Assembly: GCF_023078495.1 (NCBI RefSeq)
Contig: NZ_CP095742.1
Span: 2,232,001-2,296,000, forward strand
Origin: Luteibacter aegosomatissinici
GTDB lineage: Bacteria; Pseudomonadota; Gammaproteobacteria; Xanthomonadales; Rhodanobacteraceae
Length of the DNA stretch: 64,000 nucleotides
Reading direction: 5' to 3'
Shown: in pieces, positions 53,675 through 61,838 of the stretch
Position numbering within the stretch: the stretch's first letter is position 1
How the letters are laid out: each line of letters opens with the position of its first letter
Notes under the pieces: model-generated
Told to the model about the DNA's origin: nothing
Database searches by the model: none
The model's input: the letters and a program-made list of their open reading frames with translations, nothing else
Translations under genes and position numbers: made by a program

Positions 53675-54565
53675 TCAGGCTTGCTTGCCGATCTTCCGGT
53701 CCAGGAAATCGCCGATCAGCGGCATGATCTCGTCACCCTTGTCCTCCAGGGCGAAGTGCCCGGTCGGGAACAAGTGGAACTCCAGGTCCTTCAGGTCGCG
53801 CTTGTAAGGGTGGGCGCCGTCGGCGGGGAAGATGGTGTCGCGTTCGCCCCAGGTGATGAGGGTGGGCGGCTGGTGTTCGCGGAACAGGCGCTGCACTTCC
53901 GGGTAGAGCGGGACGTTCTTGCGGTAGTCGTACATCACGTCCATCTGCACATCCTCGTTGCCCGGGCGATCGAGCAGGAACTGGTCGTGCACCCAGTTAT
54001 CCGGCGAGATGCGGGTCTTGTCGTCCACGCCATCGGTGTACTGGAAGATCGTGGTCTCCAGCTTCACCAGCCAGCGCAGCGCATCGCGGCTCTTGGCGGC
54101 GCCATCGGCCCAATACACCTTGATCGGGTCCCAGAACGCCTTCAGGCCCTCCTCGTACGCGTTGCCGTTCTGGATGATCAGCGCGGTGGTCTTCTCCGGG
54201 TTCCTCAGGAACAGCTGCCAGCCGACCGGCGCGCCGTAATCCATGACATACATGGCGTATTTGTCGACCTTCAGGCGCTCGAGCAGCGTGCGCACCAGGT
54301 TGCCGAAGTTCTCGAAGCTGTAGTGATAATCCTTCACGTCCGGTGCGTCGCTCTCGCCGTAGCCGGGGTAATCCGGGGCGATCACGCGGTAGCGGTTGGC
54401 CAGATACGGGATGAGGTTGCGGAACATGTGCGAGGAGGTCGGGAAGCCGTGGAGCAGCAGCACGACCGGTGCATCGGCGGGGCCGGCTTCGCGGTAGGCG
54501 ATCTTCAGGCCGTCGATCTGTTCGCTGCGGTAGGAAACGACGATGGGTTTGGTTTGGGTGGTCAT
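53675..54565 (-). CDS. Alpha/beta hydrolase, haloalkane dehalogenase/epoxide hydrolase-like
   Basis: 296 residues from ATG 54565 with GGAGA seven bases upstream. Oxyanion motif LLLHGFPTSSHMFRNL, DYPGYGESDAP, nucleophile Asp109 in YVMDYGAPVGW, and catalytic His in FPTGHFALEDKG. The MDYGAPVG nucleophile elbow and the NGNAYEEGL segment are shared with the exported hydrolase at 58136, so the two are paralogues. No signal peptide. It is the last gene of a run with the ferredoxin reductase and PNPOx genes (41 bases to the reductase). Confidence 0.88.
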   Translation of the reverse strand: MTTQTKPIVVSYRSEQIDGLKIAYREAGPADAPVVLLLHGFPTSSHMFRNLIPYLANRYRVIAPDYPGYGESDAPDVKDYHYSFENFGNLVRTLLERLKVDKYAMYVMDYGAPVGWQLFLRNPEKTTALIIQNGNAYEEGLKAFWDPIKVYWADGAAKSRDALRWLVKLETTIFQYTDGVDDKTRISPDNWVHDQFLLDRPGNEDVQMDVMYDYRKNVPLYPEVQRLFREHQPPTLITWGERDTIFPADGAHPYKRDLKDLEFHLFPTGHFALEDKGDEIMPLIGDFLDRKIGKQA

Positions 54566-54606
54566 GGCGGTTCTCCGGTATTTGGATGATGAGGTTGGGC
54601 TGACGC

Positions 54607-55560
54607 TTACAGTTCGAGTACCAGGCGGCCCGGCTGGGCCCACGACACGCACGTGCACATGCCTTGCGACCGCATGGCTGGGGTCAGGCACACATCACGA
54701 TGGAGCGGCTCGCCGTCGAGCACCTGGGTGAAGCAGTTCCCACATTCGCCGCGCTTGCATTCCCACGACACGAACACGTCCGCGGCGATCAAGGCATCCA
54801 GGATCGACGTGCCGGGTTGAACTTCGACGGTCAGTTCGGACAGGGCGAGTTCGACCGTCAGCGGCGCGTCGCCCGGCTGGGCGCGTGCACCGAAACTTTC
54901 CACGTGCAGGGCATCGGCTGGCCAGCCTTGTGCCTCGGCGGCCTGGGCAAGTGCCTGGATCAGGCCCGAAGGTCCACACACATACGCCTGCGCCCCGGGC
55001 TCGTACGCACCGAGCAGCCGAACGAAGTCCACTCGGCCGGCGCGTTCGGAATAGTGCGTATGCATGGCGTCGCCCGCGATGCCACACAGTTCGTCGGTCA
55101 GGGTGGCCTGTTCTGCGTTCCTGGCAAGGTGGTGCATCACGAACGGCACACCGCGGCAGGCTAGGGCGTGCGCCATGGATACCAGCGGCGTGACACCAAT
55201 GCCGCCAGCGATCAGCACGATGCGTGGCGCCGGCGTGCTCTCGGGAATCGTCAGGGGGAAGCTGTCGAATGGCCCAAGGACTTCCAGCACGCTGCCGGCT
55301 GCGAACTCATCGTGCAGGCAGGCGGACCCGCCCTTGCCGCCATCTTCGCGTTGCACAGCGATGCGGTATGCATCGGCCGGGCCGGTAACACCGACCAGTG
55401 AATAGTGGTTTTCAAACGAACGACCGTCGGCGGCGTTGAAACGCAGGATGACGTGTGAGCCAGGCATCCATGCCGGTAGGCGCGCGCCATCCTGCCTGGC
55501 GATACGGAACTCGCGCACTCGCGGGTTCAGCTGGATCACGTCACGGATCATGAAGGTCAT
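54607..55560 (-). CDS. FNR-type oxidoreductase with C-terminal 2Fe-2S ferredoxin (VanB/PDR-like)
   Basis: 317 residues from ATG 55560. The N-terminal flavin-binding barrel has ENHYSLVG, the NAD-binding domain IVLIAGGIGVTPLVSMA and VCGPSGLI. The C-terminal [2Fe-2S] ligands are Cys268, Cys273, Cys276 (WECKRGECGNC) and Cys304 (MCTCVSWA). Such reductases pass electrons from NAD(P)H to oxygenases; no oxygenase gene is nearby. It starts 11 bases after the PNPOx-like gene, and in some bacteria these two occur as one fused protein, so they probably work together. Confidence 0.9.
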   Translation of the reverse strand: MTFMIRDVIQLNPRVREFRIARQDGARLPAWMPGSHVILRFNAADGRSFENHYSLVGVTGPADAYRIAVQREDGGKGGSACLHDEFAAGSVLEVLGPFDSFPLTIPESTPAPRIVLIAGGIGVTPLVSMAHALACRGVPFVMHHLARNAEQATLTDELCGIAGDAMHTHYSERAGRVDFVRLLGAYEPGAQAYVCGPSGLIQALAQAAEAQGWPADALHVESFGARAQPGDAPLTVELALSELTVEVQPGTSILDALIAADVFVSWECKRGECGNCFTQVLDGEPLHRDVCLTPAMRSQGMCTCVSWAQPGRLVLEL

Positions 55561-55571
55561 GGCGGCGGCCC

Positions 55572-56501
55572 TCAGCGCGTCACGGGTGGATTGAACGGAG
55601 AAGCATCGAGGTATTCCCACTCGGCCTTCGGGATCGAATCACGAAGGATCCAGCGCTCGACGTTGAACTGCAGGTAGCGGCGCGTGCCGCCGGTCTCACC
55701 GGCCTGGTCGTCCTGGTCCCATTGCATGGCGACGGTGCCGGTGAGCTGCAGCAGGCGGCCGTTGGCGAAGTCAGGAATGCACAGGCCCGCGTGAGGATCG
55801 ACCGAGAAGTTACCCCACGTATTGAACAGGCTGTTTCCCGGATAGTCCGGTATGCGCAGCGTGCGCTCGTCCACGATGTGGATAAAGCCCTTGTCGCCAC
55901 CCCGGTGCGATGCGTCCGCACCGGTTTCAGGATGATGGCTGGCCACGAAAAGCGTATCCGCATCGCGAATGATCGATTCGACGGTGCCGCGAAGCACGGT
56001 GCCCGAGGCCGTCTGCGCATGCGCGCTCGGTTCGCCCAGGGCGCGCAGGTGGCGGCGTTGGATGTATTTCGGGCAGTTTGGATAAGCCTCGCGGATGCTG
56101 ACTTGCATGCCTGCCTCATCAAGGCGGCTCACCGTGCCATTCACGCGGTAGCGGCGGCGCGAGCCCACCTCGATGAACAGCATGCCGACGTCCTTGCGGG
56201 TCATCACGTTGTTCCAGAGCGGTTCGTCCGTATCGCGATAGGCGGCCGGTACATCAATATCGATGGCCTTGCCGTCGGTGGTATGGGCGAACCCGGGCTT
56301 GCCGAACAGCAAGGAGGCCCAGACGTTTCCCGAGGCATCGACACTGCCCAGGGCGACCATGAACTGCTTTGCGATGAACGGACGCGCGCCACCGATGACG
56401 GTATCGCTCATGACCGCTATGTTGCGGTCCGCGATACCAGCCTCACCGGCGCGGATCTGTACCTCGCGTTCGCCTTCGTGGAAGTGGTGCTTGTCGTTCA
56501 C
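55572..56501 (-). CDS. Pyridoxamine 5'-phosphate oxidase family flavoprotein
   Basis: 309 residues; GTG start with GAGGG seven bases upstream. Two split-barrel halves: FIAKQFMVALGSVDASGNVWASLLFGKPGF with DVGMLFIEVGSRRRYRVNGTV, and TLFVASHHPETGADASHRGGDKGF with LLQLTGTVAMQW. This is the larger two-barrel type that binds FMN or FAD. In related genomes it is fused to a ferredoxin reductase; here it is a separate neighbour of that gene. It may reduce or oxidise a small electrophile. Divergent from the LysR gene. Confidence 0.85.
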   Translation of the reverse strand: MNDKHHFHEGEREVQIRAGEAGIADRNIAVMSDTVIGGARPFIAKQFMVALGSVDASGNVWASLLFGKPGFAHTTDGKAIDIDVPAAYRDTDEPLWNNVMTRKDVGMLFIEVGSRRRYRVNGTVSRLDEAGMQVSIREAYPNCPKYIQRRHLRALGEPSAHAQTASGTVLRGTVESIIRDADTLFVASHHPETGADASHRGGDKGFIHIVDERTLRIPDYPGNSLFNTWGNFSVDPHAGLCIPDFANGRLLQLTGTVAMQWDQDDQAGETGGTRRYLQFNVERWILRDSIPKAEWEYLDASPFNPPVTR

Positions 56502-56568
56502 GGCTCAGCCCTCGTTTCGATGGATGCATTCTTCGAAAGTGGGCCGCTATCGGGAACGAGGCGGACAG

Positions 56569-56584
56569 CAATTAACTGTTGCGC
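56569..56584. promoter_or_regulatory. Possible LysR operator in the PNPOx/LysR divergent gap
   Basis: CAATTAACTGTTGCGC lies 68-83 bases upstream of the PNPOx start. It resembles CAATTGACCATTGCGC within the dyad at 57629, with the same CAATT-N-AC and TTGCGC blocks. Shared binding of the adjacent LysR protein is inferred. Confidence 0.3.
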
Positions 56585-56717
56585 GGCGCGAAGGGCTGGT
56601 GGGTGGCTGGCGGGCGTCTCGCGGCGGGCGGCCCCGTTGAAGGCGAGTGGTTTCCGGCGAATAATCGCGAAATAATGGCCCCGTAAGTCCACCCAGCATT
56701 TCGCCGGATGCAATGAC

Positions 56718-57617
56718 ATGGACCAGATCCACCTGATGAAGGTTTTCGTGGCGGTAGGCGAGGAGGAGAGCTTCGCTGCGGCCTCGCGCCGTATCGATCT
56801 TTCGCCGGCCGCAGTCACCCGTGCTGTCGCCGCCCTGGAAGACGAACTGGGCGTCAAGCTGCTGGCCCGTACCACCCGTAACGTGCGCCTTACCGAGGCG
56901 GGGCGGCGCTACCTGGATGACACCCGCAACATCCTGGCCAGTATCGCCGAGGCGAACGAGGCGGCTGCGGGCGTCAATGCGGCGCCGAAGGGCAACCTGT
57001 CAGTTACCGCCTCCGTGCTGTTCGGCCGCACCTTCGTCATGCCGTGCATCGTGCAGTACCTGCAGGATTTTCCCGAGGTGGATGTCTCGGCTTACTTCCT
57101 CGATCGCGTGGTGAACCTGGTCGATGAGGGCATGGATGTCGCCGTACGCATCGGCCACCTGCCGGACTCAAGCCTGCGGGCCTTGCGAGTGGGGCAGGTG
57201 AGGCGGGTGCTGGTCGCCTCGCCGGCGTACCTGGCCACGCATGGCGTGCCCCAGCACCCGGCCGATCTGCTCCGCCACACCATTATCGCCGCGAGCGGTA
57301 TTTCCCCGCGGGTCGACTGGAAGTTCGGCGCCGTTGAGGATCCGACCATGGTGCGTATGAAGCCCAGGCTGACCGTGACCAGCAACGATGGTGCGATCGC
57401 CGCGGCGACTTCGGGGCTGGGTATCGCGCGATTGCTTTCCTACCAGGTGGGTGCCGAACTGGCGGCCGGGCAGTTGAAGATCATTCTCGACGATTACGAG
57501 GAGTCAGCCTGGCCGGTGCATATCCTGCACAGGGAGAGCAAGTATGGGTCCTCCAAGGTCCGGCACTTTATCGATAGCCTGGCGGAACACCTGCGCGGCC
57601 ATCCGCACCTGGCGTGA
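56718..57617 (+). CDS. LysR-family transcriptional regulator
   Basis: 299 residues, normal length. N-terminal HTH LMKVFVAVGEEESFAAASRR ... SPAAVTRAVAALEDELG, then the effector domain GNLSVTASVLFGRTFVMPCI, VDEGMDVAVRIGHLPDSSL and GLGIARLLSYQVG. It is divergent from the PNPOx-reductase-hydrolase operon and is followed in the same direction by a DsrE-like gene and a second hydrolase. It likely controls one or both sides. Confidence 0.9.
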   Translation: MDQIHLMKVFVAVGEEESFAAASRRIDLSPAAVTRAVAALEDELGVKLLARTTRNVRLTEAGRRYLDDTRNILASIAEANEAAAGVNAAPKGNLSVTASVLFGRTFVMPCIVQYLQDFPEVDVSAYFLDRVVNLVDEGMDVAVRIGHLPDSSLRALRVGQVRRVLVASPAYLATHGVPQHPADLLRHTIIAASGISPRVDWKFGAVEDPTMVRMKPRLTVTSNDGAIAAATSGLGIARLLSYQVGAELAAGQLKIILDDYEESAWPVHILHRESKYGSSKVRHFIDSLAEHLRGHPHLA

Positions 57618-57628
57618 GCGTTTCGCCC

Positions 57629-57656
57629 GGCGCAATGATCAATTGACCATTGCGCC
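57629..57656. promoter_or_regulatory. Near-perfect 28-bp dyad between LysR and DsrE-like genes
   Basis: GGCGCAATG and CATTGCGCC are perfect inverted arms around a centre that itself contains the palindrome TCAATTGA; only one base pair breaks the symmetry. It lies 11 bases after the LysR stop and about 95 bases before the DsrE-like gene. No T-run follows, so an operator fits better than a terminator. Confidence 0.5.
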
Positions 57657-57750
57657 GTTCCTGCTGTGTCACGCAATACCTAGGATGAGCTCGTCCGCTG
57701 CACTCCCGTGGCGGATACCTATCCCAACCCCGACACCAGGAATCCCCACC

Positions 57751-58122
57751 ATGAAAGCAGCCATTGTCATCCTTTCCGATCCCAAGGCCGGCGAAGAAGC
57801 CCTCGGCCGTATGTTCAACGGCCTCGCCGCCGCCTACGACTTCAAGACCAAGGGTGCGGAAGTCGGTATCTATTTCCAGGGCACCGGCACGCGGTGGCCC
57901 GGCGTCCTCGCTGATGCAAAGCATCCGATCCACGCATTGTTCAAGGCCGTCGAAGACAAGATCGTCGGTGTCTCGTGCGGTTGCGCGGATGTGTTTGGTG
58001 CGCGCGAAGAGGTCGAAAAGGCTGGCTTCGACCTGATTACTGATAACAGCGTCCCAGGCACATCGGGCCTGCCGAGCATCGCGCAGATCGCTGCCGACGG
58101 CTTCACGGTCTTCAGTTTCTGA
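57751..58122 (+). CDS. DsrE/DsrF-like family protein
   Basis: 123 residues from ATG 57751. Fold pattern MKAAIVILSDPKAGEEALGRMFN and GAEVGIYFQGTGTRWPGVL with a Cys pair in VGVSCGCADVFGA. DsrE-like proteins act in sulfur transfer or as small redox proteins; the CGC motif could carry persulfide, but this is inference. It is 13 bases ahead of the exported alpha/beta hydrolase gene and probably co-transcribed with it. Confidence 0.8.
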   Translation: MKAAIVILSDPKAGEEALGRMFNGLAAAYDFKTKGAEVGIYFQGTGTRWPGVLADAKHPIHALFKAVEDKIVGVSCGCADVFGAREEVEKAGFDLITDNSVPGTSGLPSIAQIAADGFTVFSF

Positions 58123-58135
58123 CGAGGCTGTCCTC

Positions 58136-59050
58136 ATGAAACACGTCGTCGCTGCTACTCTGGCCCTTGCCGGTGTCGCTCATGCTGCACCCGTGGCTTA
58201 TCGGACCGTGTCGATCGAAGGTGTACAGATCGCTTACCGTGAGGCGGGCGATCCAAGGCAGCCGACGATCCTGCTGTTGCACGGTGTACCCAGCTCGTCG
58301 CGCATGTATGACGCACTGATGCGCCGGCTTGGCGATCGCTATCACCTTGTCGCCCCGGATTACCCGGGGTTCGGGAATAGTGGCGCCCCCGATCCAGCGA
58401 CGTTCGCCTACACGTTCGATCATCTGGCGAAGGTGATGGTGGAGTTCACCGACAAGGTGGGGCTCAGCAAGTACACGTTGTTCATGCAGGACTATGGCGC
58501 ACCGGTCGGCATGCGCATGGCGGTGGCGCGACCGCAAGCCGTGTCGGCCCTGGTGTTCCAGAATGGCAATCTCTATAGCGAGGGCCTGGGCCCGTTATGG
58601 GAGAAGCGTAAAGCGTTCTGGAAGGATCGCTCAGCACACGAGGCGGAAGTGATCGCCGGCCACCAATCGGTGGCGGTCACTCGTGCGCGCCACATAGGCG
58701 GTGATCCGGATGTTGAAGCGTACGACCCGGACTTGTGGATGGATGAGGTCGCCTATCTTAATCGACCGGGCCAGGCGAAGATCCAGGCCGACCTGATATT
58801 CGACTACCAGCACAACCTTGCCAGCTACCCTGCCTGGCAGGCGTGGCTCAGGCAGCACAGGCTACCTACGCTCGTGGTCTGGGGCCGATACGACCAGGCG
58901 TTCACCGTTCCCGGTGCGCTCGCCTTCCGCCGCGATAACCCCGATACTGATGTGCATATCCTCGACGGCGGCCACTTCGTGATGGATACGAAGCTGGACG
59001 ATGTCGTGGTGTTAACGGCGGGGTTTGTGGCGAAGGTGGCTGGAGAGTGA
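58136..59050 (+). CDS. Exported alpha/beta hydrolase, paralogue of 53675-54565
   Basis: 304 residues with signal peptide MKHVVAATLALAGVAHAAP. The mature part is collinear with the hydrolase at 53675: GVQIAYREAG, LLLHGVPSSSRMYDAL, DYPGFGNSGAPD, nucleophile Asp119 in FMQDYGAPVGM, NGNLYSEGLG, and His in LDGGHFVMDTK. One paralogue is cytosolic and this one periplasmic, on opposite sides of the same LysR gene. An Asp nucleophile again suggests epoxide or haloalkane substrates. Confidence 0.87.
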   Translation: MKHVVAATLALAGVAHAAPVAYRTVSIEGVQIAYREAGDPRQPTILLLHGVPSSSRMYDALMRRLGDRYHLVAPDYPGFGNSGAPDPATFAYTFDHLAKVMVEFTDKVGLSKYTLFMQDYGAPVGMRMAVARPQAVSALVFQNGNLYSEGLGPLWEKRKAFWKDRSAHEAEVIAGHQSVAVTRARHIGGDPDVEAYDPDLWMDEVAYLNRPGQAKIQADLIFDYQHNLASYPAWQAWLRQHRLPTLVVWGRYDQAFTVPGALAFRRDNPDTDVHILDGGHFVMDTKLDDVVVLTAGFVAKVAGE

Positions 59051-59071
59051 GCACGCAAGGTGCTTCACAGG

Positions 59072-59548
59072 CTATTCCCATAGCCGCCCCGACAACCGAC
59101 CTGTGATCTCCTGAACCACCCATTCATTCCCGTCCGGATCATTGAACGAGACGAACGACGCGTAGCTCTTCCGCTCCGGATTCGGCCCATCCACGCGGTT
59201 GTTGTTACCGCCGTGGTGGAACAGCCCGTCGGCGTCGTGGAACACCTCGCTGGTTTCGATGCCGCGTCGGCGCAGCTCATCACGCACCGCCACCACGTCG
59301 TGCGCCACTAGGTGCAAGCCACGAACAGAGCCCGGCTTGGCTGCGGTCATCTTGTCGCCGAAATGGATGGAGCAGCCCGATTGCGGGGGTGTGAACTGGA
59401 TAACCCGGAAGCCTTTGTCGTTGGCGAAATCCGCATCCAACCGCCAGCCGAGCTGGCTGTAGAAGGCCTTGGACCGGTCCGGGTCGGCCACCGGGAGCAC
59501 GATGATCTCGAGCGTGAGCGGGAAGGGAAAGGGCTCGTAGGTGGCCAT
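59072..59548 (-). CDS. VOC (glyoxalase/bleomycin resistance) family protein
   Basis: 158 residues from ATG 59548. A two-beta-alpha-beta-beta-beta-unit VOC pattern: LEIIVLPVADPDRSKAFYSQLGW and GCSIHFGDK, then GLHLVAHDVVAVRDELRRRG and VSFNDPDGNEWVVQEIT, with the metal-binding-type Glu in NEWVVQE. Often an isomerase, dioxygenase or drug-binding protein; the specific role is unknown. Convergent with the exported hydrolase gene. Confidence 0.88.
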   Translation of the reverse strand: MATYEPFPFPLTLEIIVLPVADPDRSKAFYSQLGWRLDADFANDKGFRVIQFTPPQSGCSIHFGDKMTAAKPGSVRGLHLVAHDVVAVRDELRRRGIETSEVFHDADGLFHHGGNNNRVDGPNPERKSYASFVSFNDPDGNEWVVQEITGRLSGRLWE

Positions 59549-59639
59549 GGCGTCGTTCCAGGGGCGGGCGGAAAGCGCCACGATGTCTCTGGTCGCTCAT
59601 CCCCGTCTTGGCGCGGCTTCCCCTGCCAGCGGCGGCCCT

Positions 59640-59708
59640 TGTAGGAGCGCGCTTGCGCGCGATCCGGGTCCGCCGAGAGCACCCGTCGCGCGCAAGCGTG
59701 CTCCTACA
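59640..59708. repeat. Paired REP palindromes; one supplies the DinB-gene stop codon
   Basis: TGTAGGAGCGCGCTTGCGCG followed, after ~20 bases, by CGCGCGCAAGCGTGCTCCTA and CA in the opposite orientation. The minus-strand TAG at 59706-59704 inside the second palindrome is the stop codon of the DinB-family gene. Confidence 0.88.
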
Positions 59709-60210
59709 CGGAGGCCTCGCGGCGCTCGGGCTCGCGCATGTGTAGGAACGAGGTCAGGGTATCGGGGCTGGGTTTGATGCCCAGTCCGCGGAGTACCTGG
59801 CCCACGTTGCCGCGGTGGTAGGCGCCGTGCAAGGCAACGTGGTGGAGGATTTCGTCGCGGGTCATGCGGCCGTGCTGGCCGTCGGTGAACACGAAGGCCA
59901 CCTCTTCGGCCAGGGCCTCCGGAGCGATCCTGGCGACATAGGCCTGGTACCACTGGTCCATGCCCGCCACCGCCTCGCGCAATTCGGCGACGCTCGGTGT
60001 CTCCGGCGTGTTGGTCGCGGTCATGCCGTGGGGTTCACCGGTGAGGTGGCCCTTGAACACCCGGTCCACGACGAGCGCATGGTTCAGGGTGCGTCGGCAC
60101 ATCACGTTTTCTTCGGGGTGGGTTTCCACGAAGCCTTCCAGCTTGTCGAGCAGGGCCGTGTTGGCGAAGGCTTTCTGGGCGAATAGCGCGTTGAGGGTGG
60201 TGTTAGGCAT
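59704..60210 (-). CDS. DinB family protein
   Basis: 168 residues from ATG 60210. Four-helix DinB pattern with the three metal-binding histidines expected in LNHALVVDRVFKGHL, and in LHHVALHGAYHRGNVGQVLRGLG. Members are often metal-dependent thiol transferases or stress proteins. The last residues (REASV) run into a REP element that provides the stop. It lies 22 bases after the MFS transporter gene on the same strand, so the two may form an operon. Confidence 0.87.
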   Translation of the reverse strand: MPNTTLNALFAQKAFANTALLDKLEGFVETHPEENVMCRRTLNHALVVDRVFKGHLTGEPHGMTATNTPETPSVAELREAVAGMDQWYQAYVARIAPEALAEEVAFVFTDGQHGRMTRDEILHHVALHGAYHRGNVGQVLRGLGIKPSPDTLTSFLHMREPERREASV

Positions 60211-60232
60211 GAAAGGCTCGCGGGTTCGGAAT

Positions 60233-61771
60233 TTACGGCGTATCAGTGCAAGGCCGGGCGGCTTCCTGGCGCACCGTGCCCGATCCGAAGATCGTAAAGC
60301 TAAGCATGGCCAGTACGATGGCGCCAAGGCCGCCATAAAGCATGAGCCAGCCGAAGCCATGCACCAGCGCATCATGGGCGAGCGTCGTGGAAGGCGTGGC
60401 GCCCGTCACATGGCTGGCCAGGGCCGATAGATCGCCGCCGGCGATCCGCTCGGCGGCGGCGCGCAACTGCGATTCGTCGATCGATGTACCCAGCGCCGCC
60501 TCGAGATAGGCATGGATACCTTTGACCAGCAGCAGCCCAAACACCGCGATGTTGATAGCGAGGGTGATAAGCCGTGCACTGATATCGATCCCGGAGGCCA
60601 TGCCGGCACGGTCGGCCGACACGGAGCCGGTAGTGGTGTTCGTGGTCGGCGAGTTGGTCAAGCCAATGCCCACGCCCGCGATAAGCGTGCCGGGTAGCAA
60701 CGTCTTCCAACTCGCAGCTTCGGCACCCGCGCCCACGCGCATGGCAAGGAACCCCACGCCAAGCGTCAGCAACCCAAGCGGAATAGCCACGCGCGCGCCA
60801 AACCGCGCACGGATGAACTCCGCCATGGGCGGCATCAGCATGAACGGGATGGTGTAAGCGAGCAGCAACGTACCCGTGGTGGTCGCGTCGTAGCCAAGCC
60901 CGCTCGAGAAATAGATCGGCAAGTAGATGATGAACGGCCAGTAGCTGAAGTTCATGCCGATGCCGCCCATGATCGCGCCGGAGAACGGCCGGATACGGAA
61001 CACGGAGAAATCGAACATGGGATGGGAGCTGACACGCTCCGCCCAGAGGAAGGCGCCAAACGCCAGCAGCGAGGCAAGCCCGATGGCCATGCGCAGGCCG
61101 CCGCCCAACTCACCGTCCTGGGTAATGAGGTAAGAGAAGCCGAACACCGCCAGCGATAGCGTGATGATGCCGGCCAGATCGAGCTGGCCCGCCTCCGGGT
61201 CACGCGACTCCGTCACGCCCGCGCCAATGAACAGCAAGGCGATCATGGCCAGCGGCACATGGACCAGGAACACCCACTGCCAATCGGCCAGGGCCACGAT
61301 CAGCCCGCCAATCGCGGGGCCAAAGCCCAGCCCGATGCCCGAGATGACACTCCACGCAACGAACGCACGACCACGCGCCTTGCCATCCTGGAATTGATGC
61401 GACAGCACCGCGACGCTACAGGTAAACATCGCGCCACCGGCCAGGCCCTGCAGGAAGCGCGCGGCGATTAGTGCACCTGCGCTCGACGACAGTCCACAAA
61501 GCAGCGACGCCACGCCAAACGTGATCGTCGTGATTGCCATCACCCGCTTGCGGCCAAAGCGATCCGCGAGCGTGCCCGTCGCCATCAGCACCGTGGTGCA
61601 GGCGATCGTGTAGGCATTCATGATCCACTGCAGGTCGCGGAAATCTGCACCGAGCACATCCTTCAGTTTGGAAAGGACCACCGGCACGCTGGAAATCTCC
61701 AGGCCGAACAGCAGGGAGGCGAGGCAGACGCCAATCAGGGCAAGGATGTTGCGTGACGTTGCGGAAGACAT
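60233..61771 (-). CDS. MFS drug exporter, DHA2 (14-TM) family
   Basis: 512 residues from ATG 61771. Motif A (LADRFGRKRVMAI) follows TM2, and motif C-like GIGLGFGPAIGGLIV is in TM5, both signatures of proton-driven drug exporters. About fourteen hydrophobic segments are seen, which fits DHA2 (EmrB/QacA-like) proteins. It exports toxic small molecules from the cytoplasm. Without an EmrA-type partner nearby, export is to the periplasm. Co-oriented with the DinB gene and downstream of the cysteine hydrolase gene. Confidence 0.9.
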   Translation of the reverse strand: MSSATSRNILALIGVCLASLLFGLEISSVPVVLSKLKDVLGADFRDLQWIMNAYTIACTTVLMATGTLADRFGRKRVMAITTITFGVASLLCGLSSSAGALIAARFLQGLAGGAMFTCSVAVLSHQFQDGKARGRAFVAWSVISGIGLGFGPAIGGLIVALADWQWVFLVHVPLAMIALLFIGAGVTESRDPEAGQLDLAGIITLSLAVFGFSYLITQDGELGGGLRMAIGLASLLAFGAFLWAERVSSHPMFDFSVFRIRPFSGAIMGGIGMNFSYWPFIIYLPIYFSSGLGYDATTTGTLLLAYTIPFMLMPPMAEFIRARFGARVAIPLGLLTLGVGFLAMRVGAGAEAASWKTLLPGTLIAGVGIGLTNSPTTNTTTGSVSADRAGMASGIDISARLITLAINIAVFGLLLVKGIHAYLEAALGTSIDESQLRAAAERIAGGDLSALASHVTGATPSTTLAHDALVHGFGWLMLYGGLGAIVLAMLSFTIFGSGTVRQEAARPCTDTP

Positions 61772-61838
61772 GGTGGGGGGCCTTGAAGGATGTGCCGCCG
61801 GCATCATCCGGCGGCACGGGAGCGCTGGAACACGAAAA

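Noticed and set aside
53434-53727. Short plus- and minus-strand frames over the 53.5 kb spacer
   Set aside because: They translate the paired REP element and the 18-bp tandem repeat; no RBS or conserved protein features.
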